From NCBI RefSeq assembly GCF_026735165.1, contig NZ_JAPQES010000003.1:410095-474094 (forward strand): a stretch of DNA of 64,000 bases, written 5' to 3'. The notes beneath the pieces are model-generated. The model had not been told where the DNA came from. It worked only from the letters and a program-made list of their open reading frames with translations, and ran no database searches. The DNA is from Clostridium ganghwense. Lineage in GTDB: Bacteria > Bacillota > Clostridia > Clostridiales > Clostridiaceae. A program made the translations under genes and the position numbers. Shown piece by piece: positions 1 through 9,337 of this stretch (positions are counted from its first letter, which is position 1; every line of letters begins with the position of its first letter).

Positions 1-607
1 CTGCAATACATCTATAATTAAAAGTACCATTTGTAGGAAATACACAAGAATAAATATCATGACGTTTTTGTGATAACGGTGTAAGCTCTTTCATAACTGA
101 CTGCAGTGCATCAGCTGCTTTATTATTACCATTAAAAAGACAAGTTTTATATCCAAGCTTTACAGGTACAAGATTAGACTGCACTTGTTCCTTACCTCCA
201 CCATAGACCTCTTTAAGTAAAGGATATACTCTAATACGTCCTGGATTAAAATCTATATCCATCAATTTTGTAATATCTGATAGAGGATACCTCTGTTCCA
301 TCATGTCTTGTAAATCTGCATTATTTAACTTCTCTTGAAAATTCTTTACTTTTTTATCATCATAAAGGATACGTTTTCCTGATTTCATTACTATATATAC
401 TCTACCATCCGTTTTCCGTTCTACATTGGTAATATACTCAGGATAAGCCATCATCAAACAAAAAAGATCTTGCTTCATCGTCACATTATAAACTATGTCA
501 TCAGGTTCCGTAGCCGCAATAGCAATATTTTTCATCGCTCCTTTTTCCACTACTCCCCCAAACACCAACATACACAGCACAATTACACTAATAGCCATCT
601 TCTTCAT
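1..607 (-). CDS. Secreted M15-like peptidase, partial (3' end outside window)
   Basis: The frame opens at an ATG at 607 behind a GGGAGG ribosome binding site and runs off the window edge, leaving about 202 visible residues. The N-terminus (MKKMAISVIVLCMLVFGGVV) is a typical signal peptide or membrane anchor, so the protein should be exported. The last visible residues (GTFNYRCIAG) resemble the start of the metal-binding segment of M15 D-alanyl-D-alanine carboxypeptidase/endopeptidase-like proteins, which normally continue into a TNRLSxHxxGxAxD motif. That catalytic part is not in the window, so the assignment is an inference. If correct, the enzyme would trim cell-wall peptides. It is distinct from the M15 enzyme of the van cluster at 47785-48543. 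Confidence 0.55.
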   Translation of the reverse strand, partial: MKKMAISVIVLCMLVFGGVVEKGAMKNIAIAATEPDDIVYNVTMKQDLFCLMMAYPEYITNVERKTDGRVYIVMKSGKRILYDDKKVKNFQEKLNNADLQDMMEQRYPLSDITKLMDIDFNPGRIRVYPLLKEVYGGGKEQVQSNLVPVKLGYKTCLFNGNNKAADALQSVMKELTPLSQKRHDIYSCVFPTNGTFNYRCIA

Positions 608-757
608 AATATCTTTCCTCCCTTCATAAAATGTTAATTTACCTATTTCACAATATTCTTCAACAGATATGTTATTAGAAATATTACCTCTCTACATGGC
701 TAGTATGTGTAGATACAATAAATTTTACTAACAACAGTTTTATGAAAAGACTAAATA

Positions 758-1354
758 TTATAATTCATTATTCTTCACACAGCTAAAATAAAAAAACTCT
801 TCATCTTTTATAACTACATACTTAAAATTGTATTTTCTACTCAATTCATTCAGATTAGTATTACTTGGAATAGGCTCTCTTCCGTGATTATATCCTATTT
901 TTCTATGATGCTTTTTTAATCCTTCTCTTGTCCTTGCATGGATAATTGAGAAACATCCTCCCTCATTCAATAATTCTTTCGCATTTTTAAATACTACATC
1001 CATATTTTCAAAATGTGGAATGCTGTTAAATATAATTACATAATCAAATTTTTCATCAAATTCTACTTTTTTATCAAAATCTAAACATCTTGTTTGTACT
1101 TCTGGAAATATTTTTTTTAGTTCTTCAAGCATTTTTTCTGAAATATCTACTGCAACATAGTTTTTTAATTCCTTACCTCGCAGTATTGAATACAGAATAC
1201 CCGTTCCTGCTGCAACATCAATCACTGAATCATTTTTTGATATTCCTAATAATTTCACTGTCTTTTTTGCAATGTTCATTCTTTCTTCTGGTATGTTTTC
1301 TGCCCATTTTTTATAGCTTTTATTGAAAAACTCTTTCTGATTTGTAATCTTCAA
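758..1354 (-). CDS. Class I SAM-dependent methyltransferase
   Basis: This 198-residue protein has a clear Rossmann methyltransferase core. Motif I (VIDVAAGTGIL) lies near residues 44-54, an acidic residue ends the next strand (YVAVDISEKM), and YVIIFNSIPHF forms the post-II strand. It should transfer a methyl group from S-adenosylmethionine; the acceptor cannot be told from sequence. The start is a TTG at 1354 preceded by AAGGTG/TAGGA. It stands alone on the minus strand, 45 bases downstream of the acetyltransferase gene, and could be cotranscribed with it. No C-terminal domain hints at the substrate. Confidence 0.8.
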   Translation of the reverse strand: MKITNQKEFFNKSYKKWAENIPEERMNIAKKTVKLLGISKNDSVIDVAAGTGILYSILRGKELKNYVAVDISEKMLEELKKIFPEVQTRCLDFDKKVEFDEKFDYVIIFNSIPHFENMDVVFKNAKELLNEGGCFSIIHARTREGLKKHHRKIGYNHGREPIPSNTNLNELSRKYNFKYVVIKDEEFFYFSCVKNNEL

Positions 1355-1399
1355 TATTCCTACACCTTCTCTCTATTTAAACCTTTTATAAACACTACT

Positions 1400-1948
1400 T
1401 TAAATTTTTCTTATAACTTTACATGGATTTCCTACAGCCACAACATTTTCTGGAATATCTTTAGTTACTACACTTCCTGCTCCTATTACTGTATTAGCTC
1501 CTATTTTTACCCCTGGTACAATTATTGCTCCTGCTCCTATCCAAACATTATCTCCTATTTCTATAGGTAGAGCATATTCATTACCTTTTGCTCTTTCTAC
1601 TGGGTCAATTGGATGGGTAGCTGTAGATATTTTTACACCTGGAGCTAAAAGTACATTATTCCCTATCTTTACTTCATTTACATCTAAAATTATACAACCA
1701 TGATTGGCATAAAAATTTTCGCCTATTTTTATATTGTATCCATAATCACAGTAAAATGGCGGCTCTATCCAACAACTTTTATCTGTTCTAAATAGCTTTT
1801 TTAAAATTTCTATTTTTTTCTCCTGCTCTGATGGATCTGTCATATTAAATTTATGACAAAGTTTTTTAGCATAATTTCTCTCCTCAACTAATTCTTTATC
1901 AAAAGCCTGATAAAATTCTCCTGCTAACATCTTTTCTTTTTCAGTCAT
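1400..1948 (-). CDS. Maltose/galactoside O-acetyltransferase family protein
   Basis: At 182 residues this matches the usual length of the Maa/LacA/NodL family of cytoplasmic sugar O-acetyltransferases, which use acetyl-CoA. The N-terminal helical region (MTEKEKMLAGEFYQAFDKEL) is the Mac domain. The rest is a left-handed beta helix of hexapeptide repeats, visible as IGENFYANHGCIILD, IGNNVLLAPGVKI, IGDNVWIGAGAIIVPGVKIG and IGAGSVVTKDIP. The probable catalytic histidine is in STATHPIDP. The ATG at 1948 has a GAGGTG ribosome binding site. The true acceptor sugar is unknown. Confidence 0.85.
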   Translation of the reverse strand: MTEKEKMLAGEFYQAFDKELVEERNYAKKLCHKFNMTDPSEQEKKIEILKKLFRTDKSCWIEPPFYCDYGYNIKIGENFYANHGCIILDVNEVKIGNNVLLAPGVKISTATHPIDPVERAKGNEYALPIEIGDNVWIGAGAIIVPGVKIGANTVIGAGSVVTKDIPENVVAVGNPCKVIRKI

Positions 1949-2073
1949 AATTTCACCTCATATTTAAATAATAAATTTTGTAAGAATTAAATAATACTAT
2001 TAATCAAATTATCATGGTAAACCTCACTTTTTTTCTTTAATATAATAACCTGTAAGACCCAAATATTTAATTT

Positions 2074-2595
2074 TTAATTCTTAAATTCGAGAGTCATAAC
2101 ATTTACTATATTTGTTTTCTTTGTAAACTCCATAGTAACTTCTTTTATTTTTCTATAACCTAAATCAGACCAAAATTTAATTCCCTTATAATTATCTTCA
2201 ATTACGCCTATTCTGAAAGATTTTGCACCTAAATTAGTTGCCCATTGAATTAATGCTTCATGTGCCATTTTTCCTAACCCATTACCTCTTTCTTTTGGGT
2301 CAATAAGCATTAATCCAAGCATCCATTGTCCAATAACAGGGAAATCCTTAACAATATCAATAATACCTACAAGTTGTTTATTATCTTTAAATATTCCTAA
2401 AACAAACTTATCTTTATAATTTTTATTTGGTGGAATAGCCTCAAATATTTCTTTTGTATCTTCTTTAGATGGTACTATTCCATCATGTAATATATAATAA
2501 TCTGAACATTTTTCACATAGCTCTTCAATAATTTTAATTTTTTCTATAGTAAGAGGTTTAATTTCATAATCATTAAGCAAATTGAGTTTTTCCAT
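2074..2595 (-). CDS. GNAT family N-acetyltransferase
   Basis: This 173-residue protein has the GNAT acetyl-CoA binding signature LIDPKERGNGLGKMAHEAL (an RxxGxG/A-type loop) followed by FRIGVIEDNYKGIKFWSDLGYRKI, the usual strand 5 and C-terminal turn. It should acetylate an amine on a small molecule or protein; the substrate is not evident. A longer frame starts at a TTG at 2610, but a GGAGGAAG ribosome binding site sits over that codon and six bases upstream of the ATG at 2595, so the ATG is chosen. It is a single gene on the minus strand. Confidence 0.82.
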   Translation of the reverse strand: MEKLNLLNDYEIKPLTIEKIKIIEELCEKCSDYYILHDGIVPSKEDTKEIFEAIPPNKNYKDKFVLGIFKDNKQLVGIIDIVKDFPVIGQWMLGLMLIDPKERGNGLGKMAHEALIQWATNLGAKSFRIGVIEDNYKGIKFWSDLGYRKIKEVTMEFTKKTNIVNVMTLEFKN

Positions 2596-2723
2596 ATAAT
2601 CTTCCTCCAATTTCCTAATTATTTTTCATCATACATAAATAAGTTACATACTTAATTGTATAATAAAATCTATATATTCTATAATATCACAAATAAGTAA
2701 TTGTAATCTTTTAAAGATTATAC

Positions 2724-2761
2724 ATGTAAAAAATAGTAGACCTTCATTTCGAAGGTCTACT
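2724..2761 (-). terminator. Rho-independent terminator after ygiQ
   Basis: A perfect 11-bp stem (AGTAGACCTTC, 2735-2745, with its complement at 2751-2761) and a 5-base loop are followed on the minus strand by a run of six T. It lies 19 bases past the stop codon of the YgiQ gene. Confidence 0.9.
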
Positions 2762-2779
2762 CTATAAATCATGTGTTAA

Positions 2780-4759
2780 TTATTTTCTTTTTGCTTTATT
2801 TTTATTATTTTTTCTATTTCCATTCTTCTTGTTACTTTGTTTACTCTTAAACCTATCCTTCCCATTCCTTTGTTTACTTTTAAACTTATCCTTACCATTT
2901 CTTTGTTTAGTTGAATTTTCCCCTTTTCTGTTACTATTGCTGTATTCCACCTTGTTTTTTTTCATCTTTGGTTTTATTAAACATTTTGGCCCAAAACCAA
3001 TAAGATCTTCTCTATCTGCTTGCATTAAAGCTGTGTATACCAAATTATATTTCTTAGGATCTCTATATTGGAGTAAAGCTCTTTGCATAGCTTTTTCACT
3101 TTTAGTTTTAGGAATATATACTTCTTTCATAGTAATAGGATCTAAACCAGTATAAAACATAGTTGTTGATAATGTTCCAGGGGTAGGATAAAAATCTTGA
3201 ACCTGTTCTGGTTGATAATTAATGTCTCTTAGATATTCTGCTAACTCTATTGCTGTTTCTAATGTACTTCCTGGATGACTGGACATTAAATAAGGTATAA
3301 TATATTGTTTTTTTCCTATTCTCTCAGTTATTTTATAAAATTTATTTTTAAACTTATCATAAGTTTTTCCTGCTGGTTTTCCCATAAACTTTAAAACCTT
3401 ATGTGAAACATGTTCTGGTGCTACTTTTAGTTGTCCACTTACATGATGCTTAATAAGTTCTTTAAAAAATGTATCATTTTTATCTGCCATAATATAATCA
3501 TATCTTAACCCTGAACGCACAAAAACCTTTTTAACCTTAGGAATATCCCTTACCTTTTTTAGCACATTTAAATATTCCATGTGATTTACATCCATGTTTT
3601 TACACGGGTTTGGGTATAAACACTGCTTACTTTTACAAGCACCCACTTTAAGTTGTTTTTCACATGCAGGGTGTCTAAAATTAGCAGTAGGTCCTCCAAC
3701 ATCATGAATATATCCTTTAAAATCCTCAAAGCTTGTAATTTCTTTTGCTTCTTCTAATATTGACTCTTCACTTCTACTTTGTACAATTCTTCCTTGATGA
3801 AATGTTATAGCACAAAAAGAGCAGCTTCCAAAGCATCCTCTTGAACTAACTATACTAAATTTAACTTCTTGTATAGCAGGTATGCCACCTAGTTCTTCAT
3901 AAATAGGATGGTAATTTTTTTGATAAGGTAAAGAATAAACCTTATCTAATTCTTCTCTCGTAAGTGGCATTTCTGGTTTGTTTTGTACAAGATACTTGTT
4001 TGTATGCTTTTGTACTATAGTATTTCCTCTAATAGGATCTTGTTCTTCATATTGTATTTTGAAAGCCTCTGCATATTTCTTTTTATCTTTACACACTTCT
4101 TTATAGGATGGTATTTCAATATAGTCATACACATCTTCTATATTATCTACAACATAGCATGTCCCTGGTATATGTCTAATATATTGTATATCTAATCCAT
4201 CATTCAAGTTATTTGCAACTTCAACAACCTGTTTTTCACTCATTCCATATATTAATAAGTCTGCTCCACTGTCAATTAACATAGATTTTCTTACTTTATC
4301 ACTCCAATAATCATAGTGAGCAAATCTTCTTAAACTTGCCTCAATTCCTCCAATCATAATAGGAATATTTTTGTATGCTTCTCTTATCCTATTACAATAA
4401 ACAATTGTTGCTCTATCAGGTCTTAATCCCATTTTTGCACCTGGAGAATAAAAATCTTTTTCTCTTAATTTTTTACTTACCGTATAATGGTTAACCATGG
4501 AGTCCATATTACCTCCATTTACTAAAAATCCTAATCTAGGTGCACCTAGTTTTTTAAAATCTTCTGTATCCTTCCAATTAGGCTGAGCTATTATTCCTAC
4601 TTTATATCCTGCATTTTCTAGGACTCTTGAGATGATAGCTGTTCCAAAACTATGATGATCTACATACGCATCTCCCGTAACTATAATAAAATCTAATTGC
4701 TCCCAACCTCTATCTATCATGTCTTGTTTAGTAATTGGCAAATATTTATTATCGTTCAT
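2780..4759 (-). CDS. YgiQ family radical SAM protein
   Basis: This 659-residue protein belongs to the YgiQ (UPF0313) radical SAM family, whose reaction is still unknown. The N-terminal UPF0313 domain starts at [20 protein letters not shown]. The radical SAM [4Fe-4S] motif [10 protein letters not shown] (CxxxCxxC) lies in the middle, followed by the conserved [12 protein letters not shown] and the [17 protein letters not shown] region. A further cysteine-rich stretch ([12 protein letters not shown]) is typical of the family. The C-terminus ends in about 50 very basic Lys/Asn/Arg residues containing an 11-residue tandem repeat, which may bind nucleic acid. The start is the ATG at 4759 behind AGAAGGTG; a GTG nine bases upstream overlaps that site. 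Confidence 0.9.
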   Translation of the reverse strand: MNDNKYLPITKQDMIDRGWEQLDFIIVTGDAYVDHHSFGTAIISRVLENAGYKVGIIAQPNWKDTEDFKKLGAPRLGFLVNGGNMDSMVNHYTVSKKLREKDFYSPGAKMGLRPDRATIVYCNRIREAYKNIPIMIGGIEASLRRFAHYDYWSDKVRKSMLIDSGADLLIYGMSEKQVVEVANNLNDGLDIQYIRHIPGTCYVVDNIEDVYDYIEIPSYKEVCKDKKKYAEAFKIQYEEQDPIRGNTIVQKHTNKYLVQNKPEMPLTREELDKVYSLPYQKNYHPIYEELGGIPAIQEVKFSIVSSRGCFGSCSFCAITFHQGRIVQSRSEESILEEAKEITSFEDFKGYIHDVGGPTANFRHPACEKQLKVGACKSKQCLYPNPCKNMDVNHMEYLNVLKKVRDIPKVKKVFVRSGLRYDYIMADKNDTFFKELIKHHVSGQLKVAPEHVSHKVLKFMGKPAGKTYDKFKNKFYKITERIGKKQYIIPYLMSSHPGSTLETAIELAEYLRDINYQPEQVQDFYPTPGTLSTTMFYTGLDPITMKEVYIPKTKSEKAMQRALLQYRDPKKYNLVYTALMQADREDLIGFGPKCLIKPKMKKNKVEYSNSNRKGENSTKQRNGKDKFKSKQRNGKDRFKSKQSNKKNGNRKNNKNKAKRK

Positions 4760-4911
4760 CTTAATCACCTTCTTTTGTATAATTCAAACTACAATTATAA
4801 CATTTTTTATCGCATAATTCTTCATAAATAACATATCCCAATTATTACTAAAACCATAGGTTTTCTAAGTAGTGTCTTATCTATAAAATACTATTATATA
4901 TAATAAATAAA

Positions 4912-4970
4912 ATCGTAAAAAAATAATAGAACCACACGTTTTAAAAATCACGTGTGATTCTATTATTTTA
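4912..4970 (-). terminator. Terminator after the coiled-coil protein gene
   Basis: A strong inverted repeat (AATAGAATCACACGTG and its near complement around a short A/T loop) is followed on the minus strand by seven T. It begins directly after the stop codon at 4974. Confidence 0.88.
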
Positions 4971-4973
4971 ATT

Positions 4974-5858
4974 CTAAGCTACAATATTAATTTTTTCACC
5001 ACTATACTCAACTTTATCATTGTTGTTGTCTATATACTGCTTAATATTTTGTGCAATTTGTTGTTGCTTTATCAGTAATTTTTCTGCATTTTCTGTATTT
5101 ATACTACTGTTAATCTTCTTACTTTGTTCACTTTTATCAACAATATTGTTAGAAGTGTTGTTTTGTATTTTATTATCACTTTTAGTAGTTACATCCTTTA
5201 AATGTTTACCAATTTTTTCAGTAATCTCTTCAATATTATCCTTCATTTCAGCAAGACGTTTTTTCTTTCTAACAGGATTAATTCCTCTACTCTTATCTAT
5301 CTTTATTTCTCCCTCTAAAACTTTTGCATCACCTGACATTATATTTTTTTGAGATGACAAAGCTTTAGCTTGTGATAGATTACTGGAAAGACTTAAAATA
5401 TTATCCATAGAACGGTCTGTTTGTATATCGTTAGTAGAATCCTTATTTGTTTTTTGTTTTGAACTTTTACCTTTCTTCTTTTTATCTTCAGTGCCAATTG
5501 CTTTGCGTTGTTCTTCCAGCTGAAGCTCATTTACCTGCTTGTCAATTTCTTCAATTTGCTTATCAATACTTTCAAGCTTTTCTTCTATAGACTTTGGATT
5601 CTCTCCGTTTTTCAAACCTCTCTCCATAATGGTATTTTTACTATCCATTAAATTTTCTTTCTGCTTCATTAGGTTTTCCAAGATATTGTTTCGTTTTAAT
5701 TTTCCTCCTAAAAATTTACCCATGCTGTTTTTATTCGCAATATTACGTCTTTGAGACTTTCCATTGTTATCAACGGTATTTTTAGTCAAATTATTATTAG
5801 AACCATAACTTAAATTTACCAAGCCTATCTGCGGCTGTGGTGAAAAAGATATCCGCAT
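4974..5858 (-). CDS. Hypothetical coiled-coil protein, possibly FlxA-like
   Basis: I do not recognise this 294-residue protein with certainty. It has no signal peptide or membrane segment. Residues about 50-115 form a charged coiled coil (KLESIDKQIEEIDKQVNELQLEEQRKAIG) that resembles the short FlxA-like helical repeats found in clostridial proteins. The rest is low-complexity, rich in Lys, Asn, Ser and Gln, with a second short helix near the C-terminus (KLLIKQQQIAQNIKQYIDN). The start is the ATG at 5858, seven bases behind AAGGGGG; a GTG at 5879 is less likely. The gene stands alone with its own terminator. It may be a surface- or flagellum-associated structural protein, but that is speculative. 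Confidence 0.6.
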   Translation of the reverse strand: MRISFSPQPQIGLVNLSYGSNNNLTKNTVDNNGKSQRRNIANKNSMGKFLGGKLKRNNILENLMKQKENLMDSKNTIMERGLKNGENPKSIEEKLESIDKQIEEIDKQVNELQLEEQRKAIGTEDKKKKGKSSKQKTNKDSTNDIQTDRSMDNILSLSSNLSQAKALSSQKNIMSGDAKVLEGEIKIDKSRGINPVRKKKRLAEMKDNIEEITEKIGKHLKDVTTKSDNKIQNNTSNNIVDKSEQSKKINSSINTENAEKLLIKQQQIAQNIKQYIDNNNDKVEYSGEKINIVA

Positions 5859-5927
5859 ATATAAATCCCCCTTTAACACACTTTTGTAAACTCTGTATAT
5901 TTTTTATCATAAAAATTTTAGTTTTAT

Positions 5928-6368
5928 TTAACGAATAAATGCACTCTCTTGAAATGCAAGGGCATCATCTAACCAGCGAGGGTGCATAGGTAATAACTTT
6001 TTAGGTAAATTATCATATGCAAAATACTTAAATTCTAATGATTCTTTTGGATCACATTCTAATTCTCCACCAATTACTTCAGCCAAAAAACAAGTTGTAA
6101 TAAAATGAACAACTTCTCCATTAGGATATGAAAAAACTTGAGAATCAGGATCTGAATAAACTCCTATTAAATGCTTTATTCTTATGTCCAAATTTGCTTC
6201 TTCTTTAACTTCTCTAATAGCTGCTTCTTTAACCGATTCTCCTGGTTCTACATGTCCAGAAGGTATTCCCCACAACCCTACATCTCTACGTTTCTGCAAT
6301 AATACTTTATTATTATTATCTAAAATAATAACAGCTACCCCCGGATAAATATAATCAATTTTTTTCAT
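5928..6368 (-). CDS. Nudix hydrolase
   Basis: This 146-residue protein contains a near-perfect Nudix box (GHVEPGESVKEAAIREVKEE, GX5EX7REUXEE) that binds divalent metal and hydrolyses a nucleoside diphosphate linked to another group. The preceding YPGVAVIILDNNNKVLLQKRR and WGIPSGH strands are typical. Substrate specificity cannot be deduced. The position usually held by Gly in the last part of the box is Asn (EEANL), a tolerated change. The start is the ATG at 6368 with an AGGAGG site; a longer frame to 6446 would add 26 atypical residues. It stands alone. Confidence 0.88.
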   Translation of the reverse strand: MKKIDYIYPGVAVIILDNNNKVLLQKRRDVGLWGIPSGHVEPGESVKEAAIREVKEEANLDIRIKHLIGVYSDPDSQVFSYPNGEVVHFITTCFLAEVIGGELECDPKESLEFKYFAYDNLPKKLLPMHPRWLDDALAFQESAFIR

Positions 6369-6756
6369 TTTTTTCCTCCTATCAAAAACTTTAGGAACTA
6401 ATAGAACTATTACCCCTCCCTTTTTCACTCTATACTTTAATATCAAAATATGAATAAAATATTACACAAATACTTTTATACTTAATATATAATATCGGTT
6501 ATGTACCCTACGGTATCTCCCATATGTAACTTTTAGTAAGCTATCCTTAGTTCCATAAACCACACTTTATTTCAATATTATTTACATTATACCATATTGT
6601 TACATTTAATATTAGAAGTTATCTTTTATCATGCTCTTTAAATAACTTTTAATTTTACTTATACTACTTTGAGTTGTATTGGTATATATTTTATGCTATT
6701 ATTTCATAAAGCTTTCTCATCATAAAATATACTAATTTTTATAAAAGGAGTAGAGT
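6369..6756. other. Intergenic region between divergent genes
   Basis: This 388-base stretch separates the minus-strand Nudix gene from the plus-strand YjdF-like gene and so must hold both promoters. A weak candidate for the plus-strand gene is TTGAGT with TATGCT 17 bases later, near 6670-6698. I see no gene, RNA or terminator. The segment around 6490-6560 is less AT-rich than its surroundings but matches nothing I recognise. Confidence 0.4.
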
Positions 6757-7368
6757 ATGAAAAATAAACATTTTTATATATTTTTATTATCAACTTTATC
6801 TTTAATTTTCATTTGGTCTTTTATAAATCCTCATGATTTATTCACATGGTTTTTAGAAGTATTACCAGCTGTAATAGGTATTTCAATTCTTATACTTATT
6901 TATCCTAACTTTAAATTTACAAAACTTGTTTATTTTCTAATTTGGATTCATGCAATTATTTTAATTATTGGAGGACACTATACTTACGCTGAAATGCCAT
7001 TATTTAATTGGATAAGAGATACCTTTGATTTAAGTCGTAATTATTATGATAGATTGGGACACTTTGCTCAAGGCTTTATTCCAGCTATAGTAATAAGAGA
7101 AGTATTTTTAAGAAAATCTGTTGTAAAGAATGGAAAATGGTTATTTTTTATAGTGGTTAGCATTTGTCTTGCAATAAGTGCTTCTTATGAACTTTTAGAG
7201 TTTATAGTTTCAAAACTGACAGGTACAGCTGCTGATAACTTTCTAGGTACTCAAGGAGATGTTTGGGATACACAATGGGACATGCTTTATGCATTAGTTG
7301 GATCAATTACAGCACTACTATTTCTAAAAAAACCTCATAATAAAGCATTAGCACATGAGAAAAACTAA
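6757..7368 (+). CDS. YjdF/DUF2238 family membrane protein
   Basis: This 203-residue protein has about six transmembrane helices and the conserved polar motifs of the YjdF/DUF2238 family: DRLGHFAQGFIPAI, SASYELLEFIV and GTQGDVWDTQWDMLYALVG. The buried acidic residues (D, E and the WDxxxDM stretch) suggest ion or metal handling, but the function is not established. A ribosome binding site (AAAGGAG) precedes the ATG. Its stop codon lies in the loop of a 15-bp hairpin shared with the convergent gene at 7385-8056, which encodes a distant relative. Confidence 0.82.
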   Translation: MKNKHFYIFLLSTLSLIFIWSFINPHDLFTWFLEVLPAVIGISILILIYPNFKFTKLVYFLIWIHAIILIIGGHYTYAEMPLFNWIRDTFDLSRNYYDRLGHFAQGFIPAIVIREVFLRKSVVKNGKWLFFIVVSICLAISASYELLEFIVSKLTGTAADNFLGTQGDVWDTQWDMLYALVGSITALLFLKKPHNKALAHEKN

Positions 7369-7385
7369 TTCTCATGTGCTAATGC
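7345..7385. terminator. Shared hairpin between convergent YjdF-like genes
   Basis: A perfect 15-bp inverted repeat (7345-7359 and 7371-7385) has the plus-strand stop codon in its loop and ends on the minus-strand stop codon. It probably terminates both transcripts, although neither side has a strong T tract. Confidence 0.65.
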
Positions 7386-8056
7386 TAACAACTCTGATTA
7401 TTATTATACTCTTCTTTCTTTTGTAGAAGCCTTGGGTTTTCATCAAAAAACTCCTTAAAAACTGGAACTTGCTGATGTCTTTTCTGATAAAAATATCCGT
7501 TAATTGAAGTAATAAGAGCTCCTATAGAATCTACAATTAAATCCCACATAGTATCAACTAGTCCAGATTTCTGCATATTCAAACCAAATATAGAATCCAT
7601 TGAAAACTCAAATATCTCCCATAATGCTCCCATACACAAAGCAAATGTGAAAGAAAATAAAGCAACAAAAAATGGACTCATAATAAGATCAATCTTTTCT
7701 TCTCTGTTCAAAATATATATCAACAAAAATCCAACCATTCCAAGAATAACTCCTGAAAAAGTATGGAGCATTATATCCCACCACCAAAATTTATAGTAAT
7801 AGTTCCCAAGCTCTCCCAAAATCTGAGCTGCAAAAATAAAGCTTAAAATTACTATTTGAAAGCTTGCGGGAAGCTTTATACCATTTTTTCTAGCAATTAT
7901 ATAAGGTAAATACGTAAGTACAAAAGTACTTATTGCAATAAAAAGATTAAGCCAACTTTGAGTTTTTATACTTATAACCATAGATAATATTAAAAGTATT
8001 CTCATGATATTAGCTAGTACAATTTCTTTCTTATAATTCTTCTTTAGTATCTTCAT
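7385..8056 (-). CDS. Membrane protein related to the YjdF/DUF2238 family
   Basis: This 223-residue protein has six predicted membrane helices followed by a 35-residue cytoplasmic tail. Motifs parallel those of the convergent neighbour: WWWDIMLHTFSGVILG corresponds to DRLGHFAQGF, GALWEIFEFSMD to SYELLEF, and DTMWDLIVDSIGALI to DTQWDMLYALVG. It is therefore a distant homologue within the same superfamily. The function is unknown. It is followed upstream (in transcription order) by comB and a DUF2809 gene, with only 27 bases to comB, so the three may form an operon. Confidence 0.75.
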   Translation of the reverse strand: MKILKKNYKKEIVLANIMRILLILSMVISIKTQSWLNLFIAISTFVLTYLPYIIARKNGIKLPASFQIVILSFIFAAQILGELGNYYYKFWWWDIMLHTFSGVILGMVGFLLIYILNREEKIDLIMSPFFVALFSFTFALCMGALWEIFEFSMDSIFGLNMQKSGLVDTMWDLIVDSIGALITSINGYFYQKRHQQVPVFKEFFDENPRLLQKKEEYNNNQSC

Positions 8057-8083
8057 CTAACTTCCCCCCAATCTCTAATCATA

Positions 8084-8794
8084 TTATTCACTCACAATTT
8101 TTCCTTCTTTAAATTCTGGTGCCATGTCTATAATATCTTTTCTACAGCAATATTTCAAATCTCCTTCAAGCCCTAAACTTATAAGAGTATTATAGTGCTT
8201 GGCTTTCTTTATAAAGCTTAAAACATCTTCATTCTGCTCATATATATAATATGCAGTTACAGCGATATCAGTTAACTCAGCCTTTATTTCTTTTAAAATA
8301 CAATCAATAATATATCCACTGCATATAAAATCATCTATAGAAAATTCTCCATAAGTACCTGCATTAATTATAACTACATCATTATTTAATTCTACTGCTC
8401 TCTTAGCTACTGTCTTTGCATTTATCAGCGCTCCTATAAGCATATTTTTTGCCGATACAGCTCTGTTTATTGCCTTTGTTCCATTTGTAGTAGTCATGAC
8501 TAAAACTTTATCTTTTGCAATATCTTCTTTATATTCTAGAGGAGAATTTGAGAAATCAAAACCTTCTATTTTAACAGCATTTCTTTCTCCACCTAAAACA
8601 TAATTCTCTCTATTATCTTTTACAATAGATTTAGCCTCTTCAATATCTACCACAGGAATAACTTCTCTACAGCCATTATTTAATGCTGTTACAATTACAG
8701 ATGTAGCCCTTAGCATATCTACTATCACTACAGTCTTATCCTTAATCTTTTCTTCTTTTATATCCTCATTTGAAATAATTATATCTATTTTCAT
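8084..8794 (-). CDS. comB: 2-phosphosulfolactate phosphatase (ComB family)
   Basis: The 236-residue protein matches the ComB family in length and motifs: VVIVDMLRATSVIVTALNNG near the N-terminus, ENYVLGGERNAVKIEGFDFSNSP, and TTTNGTKAI in the centre. Characterised members hydrolyse (2R)-phospho-3-sulfolactate in coenzyme M synthesis. Clostridia do not make coenzyme M, so here it is more likely a phosphatase of a related sulfonate or an unknown substrate. GAGGG precedes the ATG. It lies between a YjdF-like and a DUF2809 membrane gene on the same strand; the functional link is unclear. Confidence 0.82.
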   Translation of the reverse strand: MKIDIIISNEDIKEEKIKDKTVVIVDMLRATSVIVTALNNGCREVIPVVDIEEAKSIVKDNRENYVLGGERNAVKIEGFDFSNSPLEYKEDIAKDKVLVMTTTNGTKAINRAVSAKNMLIGALINAKTVAKRAVELNNDVVIINAGTYGEFSIDDFICSGYIIDCILKEIKAELTDIAVTAYYIYEQNEDVLSFIKKAKHYNTLISLGLEGDLKYCCRKDIIDMAPEFKEGKIVSE

Positions 8795-8837
8795 ATGATA
8801 TATCCCTCATTTCCTAATAAGATAAATAATTATTTAA

Positions 8838-9230
8838 TCAATTTTTTATAACCTTATCTATACATGTTCCAATAACTATTCCAGCAGTATAACACAATAA
8901 ATCACTCCATAGAAATCCAAAACCTAATATAAGCCCTCCTATAGTAGTATGTCTAACACTATCAATCCAACGTGCATGATATAGCTGACTTATTTCTATA
9001 CTATAAGAAAATATAATAGCCATTACAGCAACTTTTCTAATAGAATAAGTTCTAAAACAAAATCCTATCATAAGAAAAATCATCAATCCCCATAGGGTAT
9101 CCCCTGCATATTCCCCTATAAACTTAGGAATAATTGAATAAAATTTTCTTGAAGATAATCCTAAAAATATTACTACTAAAATTAGAATTCCATAAATTAC
9201 TCTATTTCTTTTATTATTTGAATTAATCAT
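8838..9230 (-). CDS. DUF2809 family membrane protein
   Basis: This 130-residue protein has four predicted membrane helices and the DUF2809 pattern: a short N-terminal helix, GLSSRKF, FIGEYAGDTLWGLMIFLMIG, and SIEISQLYHARWIDSVRHTTIGGLILG, where the charged ARWxxxxR segment is the hallmark. No biochemical role is established for the family. GAAAGG stands before the ATG. It is 43 bases upstream of comB and probably cotranscribed. Confidence 0.78.
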   Translation of the reverse strand: MINSNNKRNRVIYGILILVVIFLGLSSRKFYSIIPKFIGEYAGDTLWGLMIFLMIGFCFRTYSIRKVAVMAIIFSYSIEISQLYHARWIDSVRHTTIGGLILGFGFLWSDLLCYTAGIVIGTCIDKVIKN

Positions 9231-9274
9231 TTAAATCCTTTCTCACTATATCTTTTTATCTAATTTGAACTTAC

Positions 9275-9317
9275 ATTAAAAAATAAGTTGTATCGTAGTA
9301 ATACAACTTATCTTAAA
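9275..9317 (-). terminator. Terminator after the M18 aminopeptidase gene
   Basis: An 11-bp perfect stem (ATAAGTTGTAT at 9283-9293 with its complement at 9301-9311) has a 7-base loop and a run of six T on the minus strand. Confidence 0.9.
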
Positions 9318-9337
9318 TATCAAAATTATCTAGTTAA

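Noticed and set aside
1..607. VanY-like part of the van cluster
   Set aside because: The visible part lacks the catalytic motif, the gene is 45 kb away, and the motif style is that of a general M15-like wall peptidase.
6480..6570. Possible gene or transposase remnant in the intergenic region
   Set aside because: None of the six frames gave a convincing stretch longer than about 30 codons or a recognisable motif.
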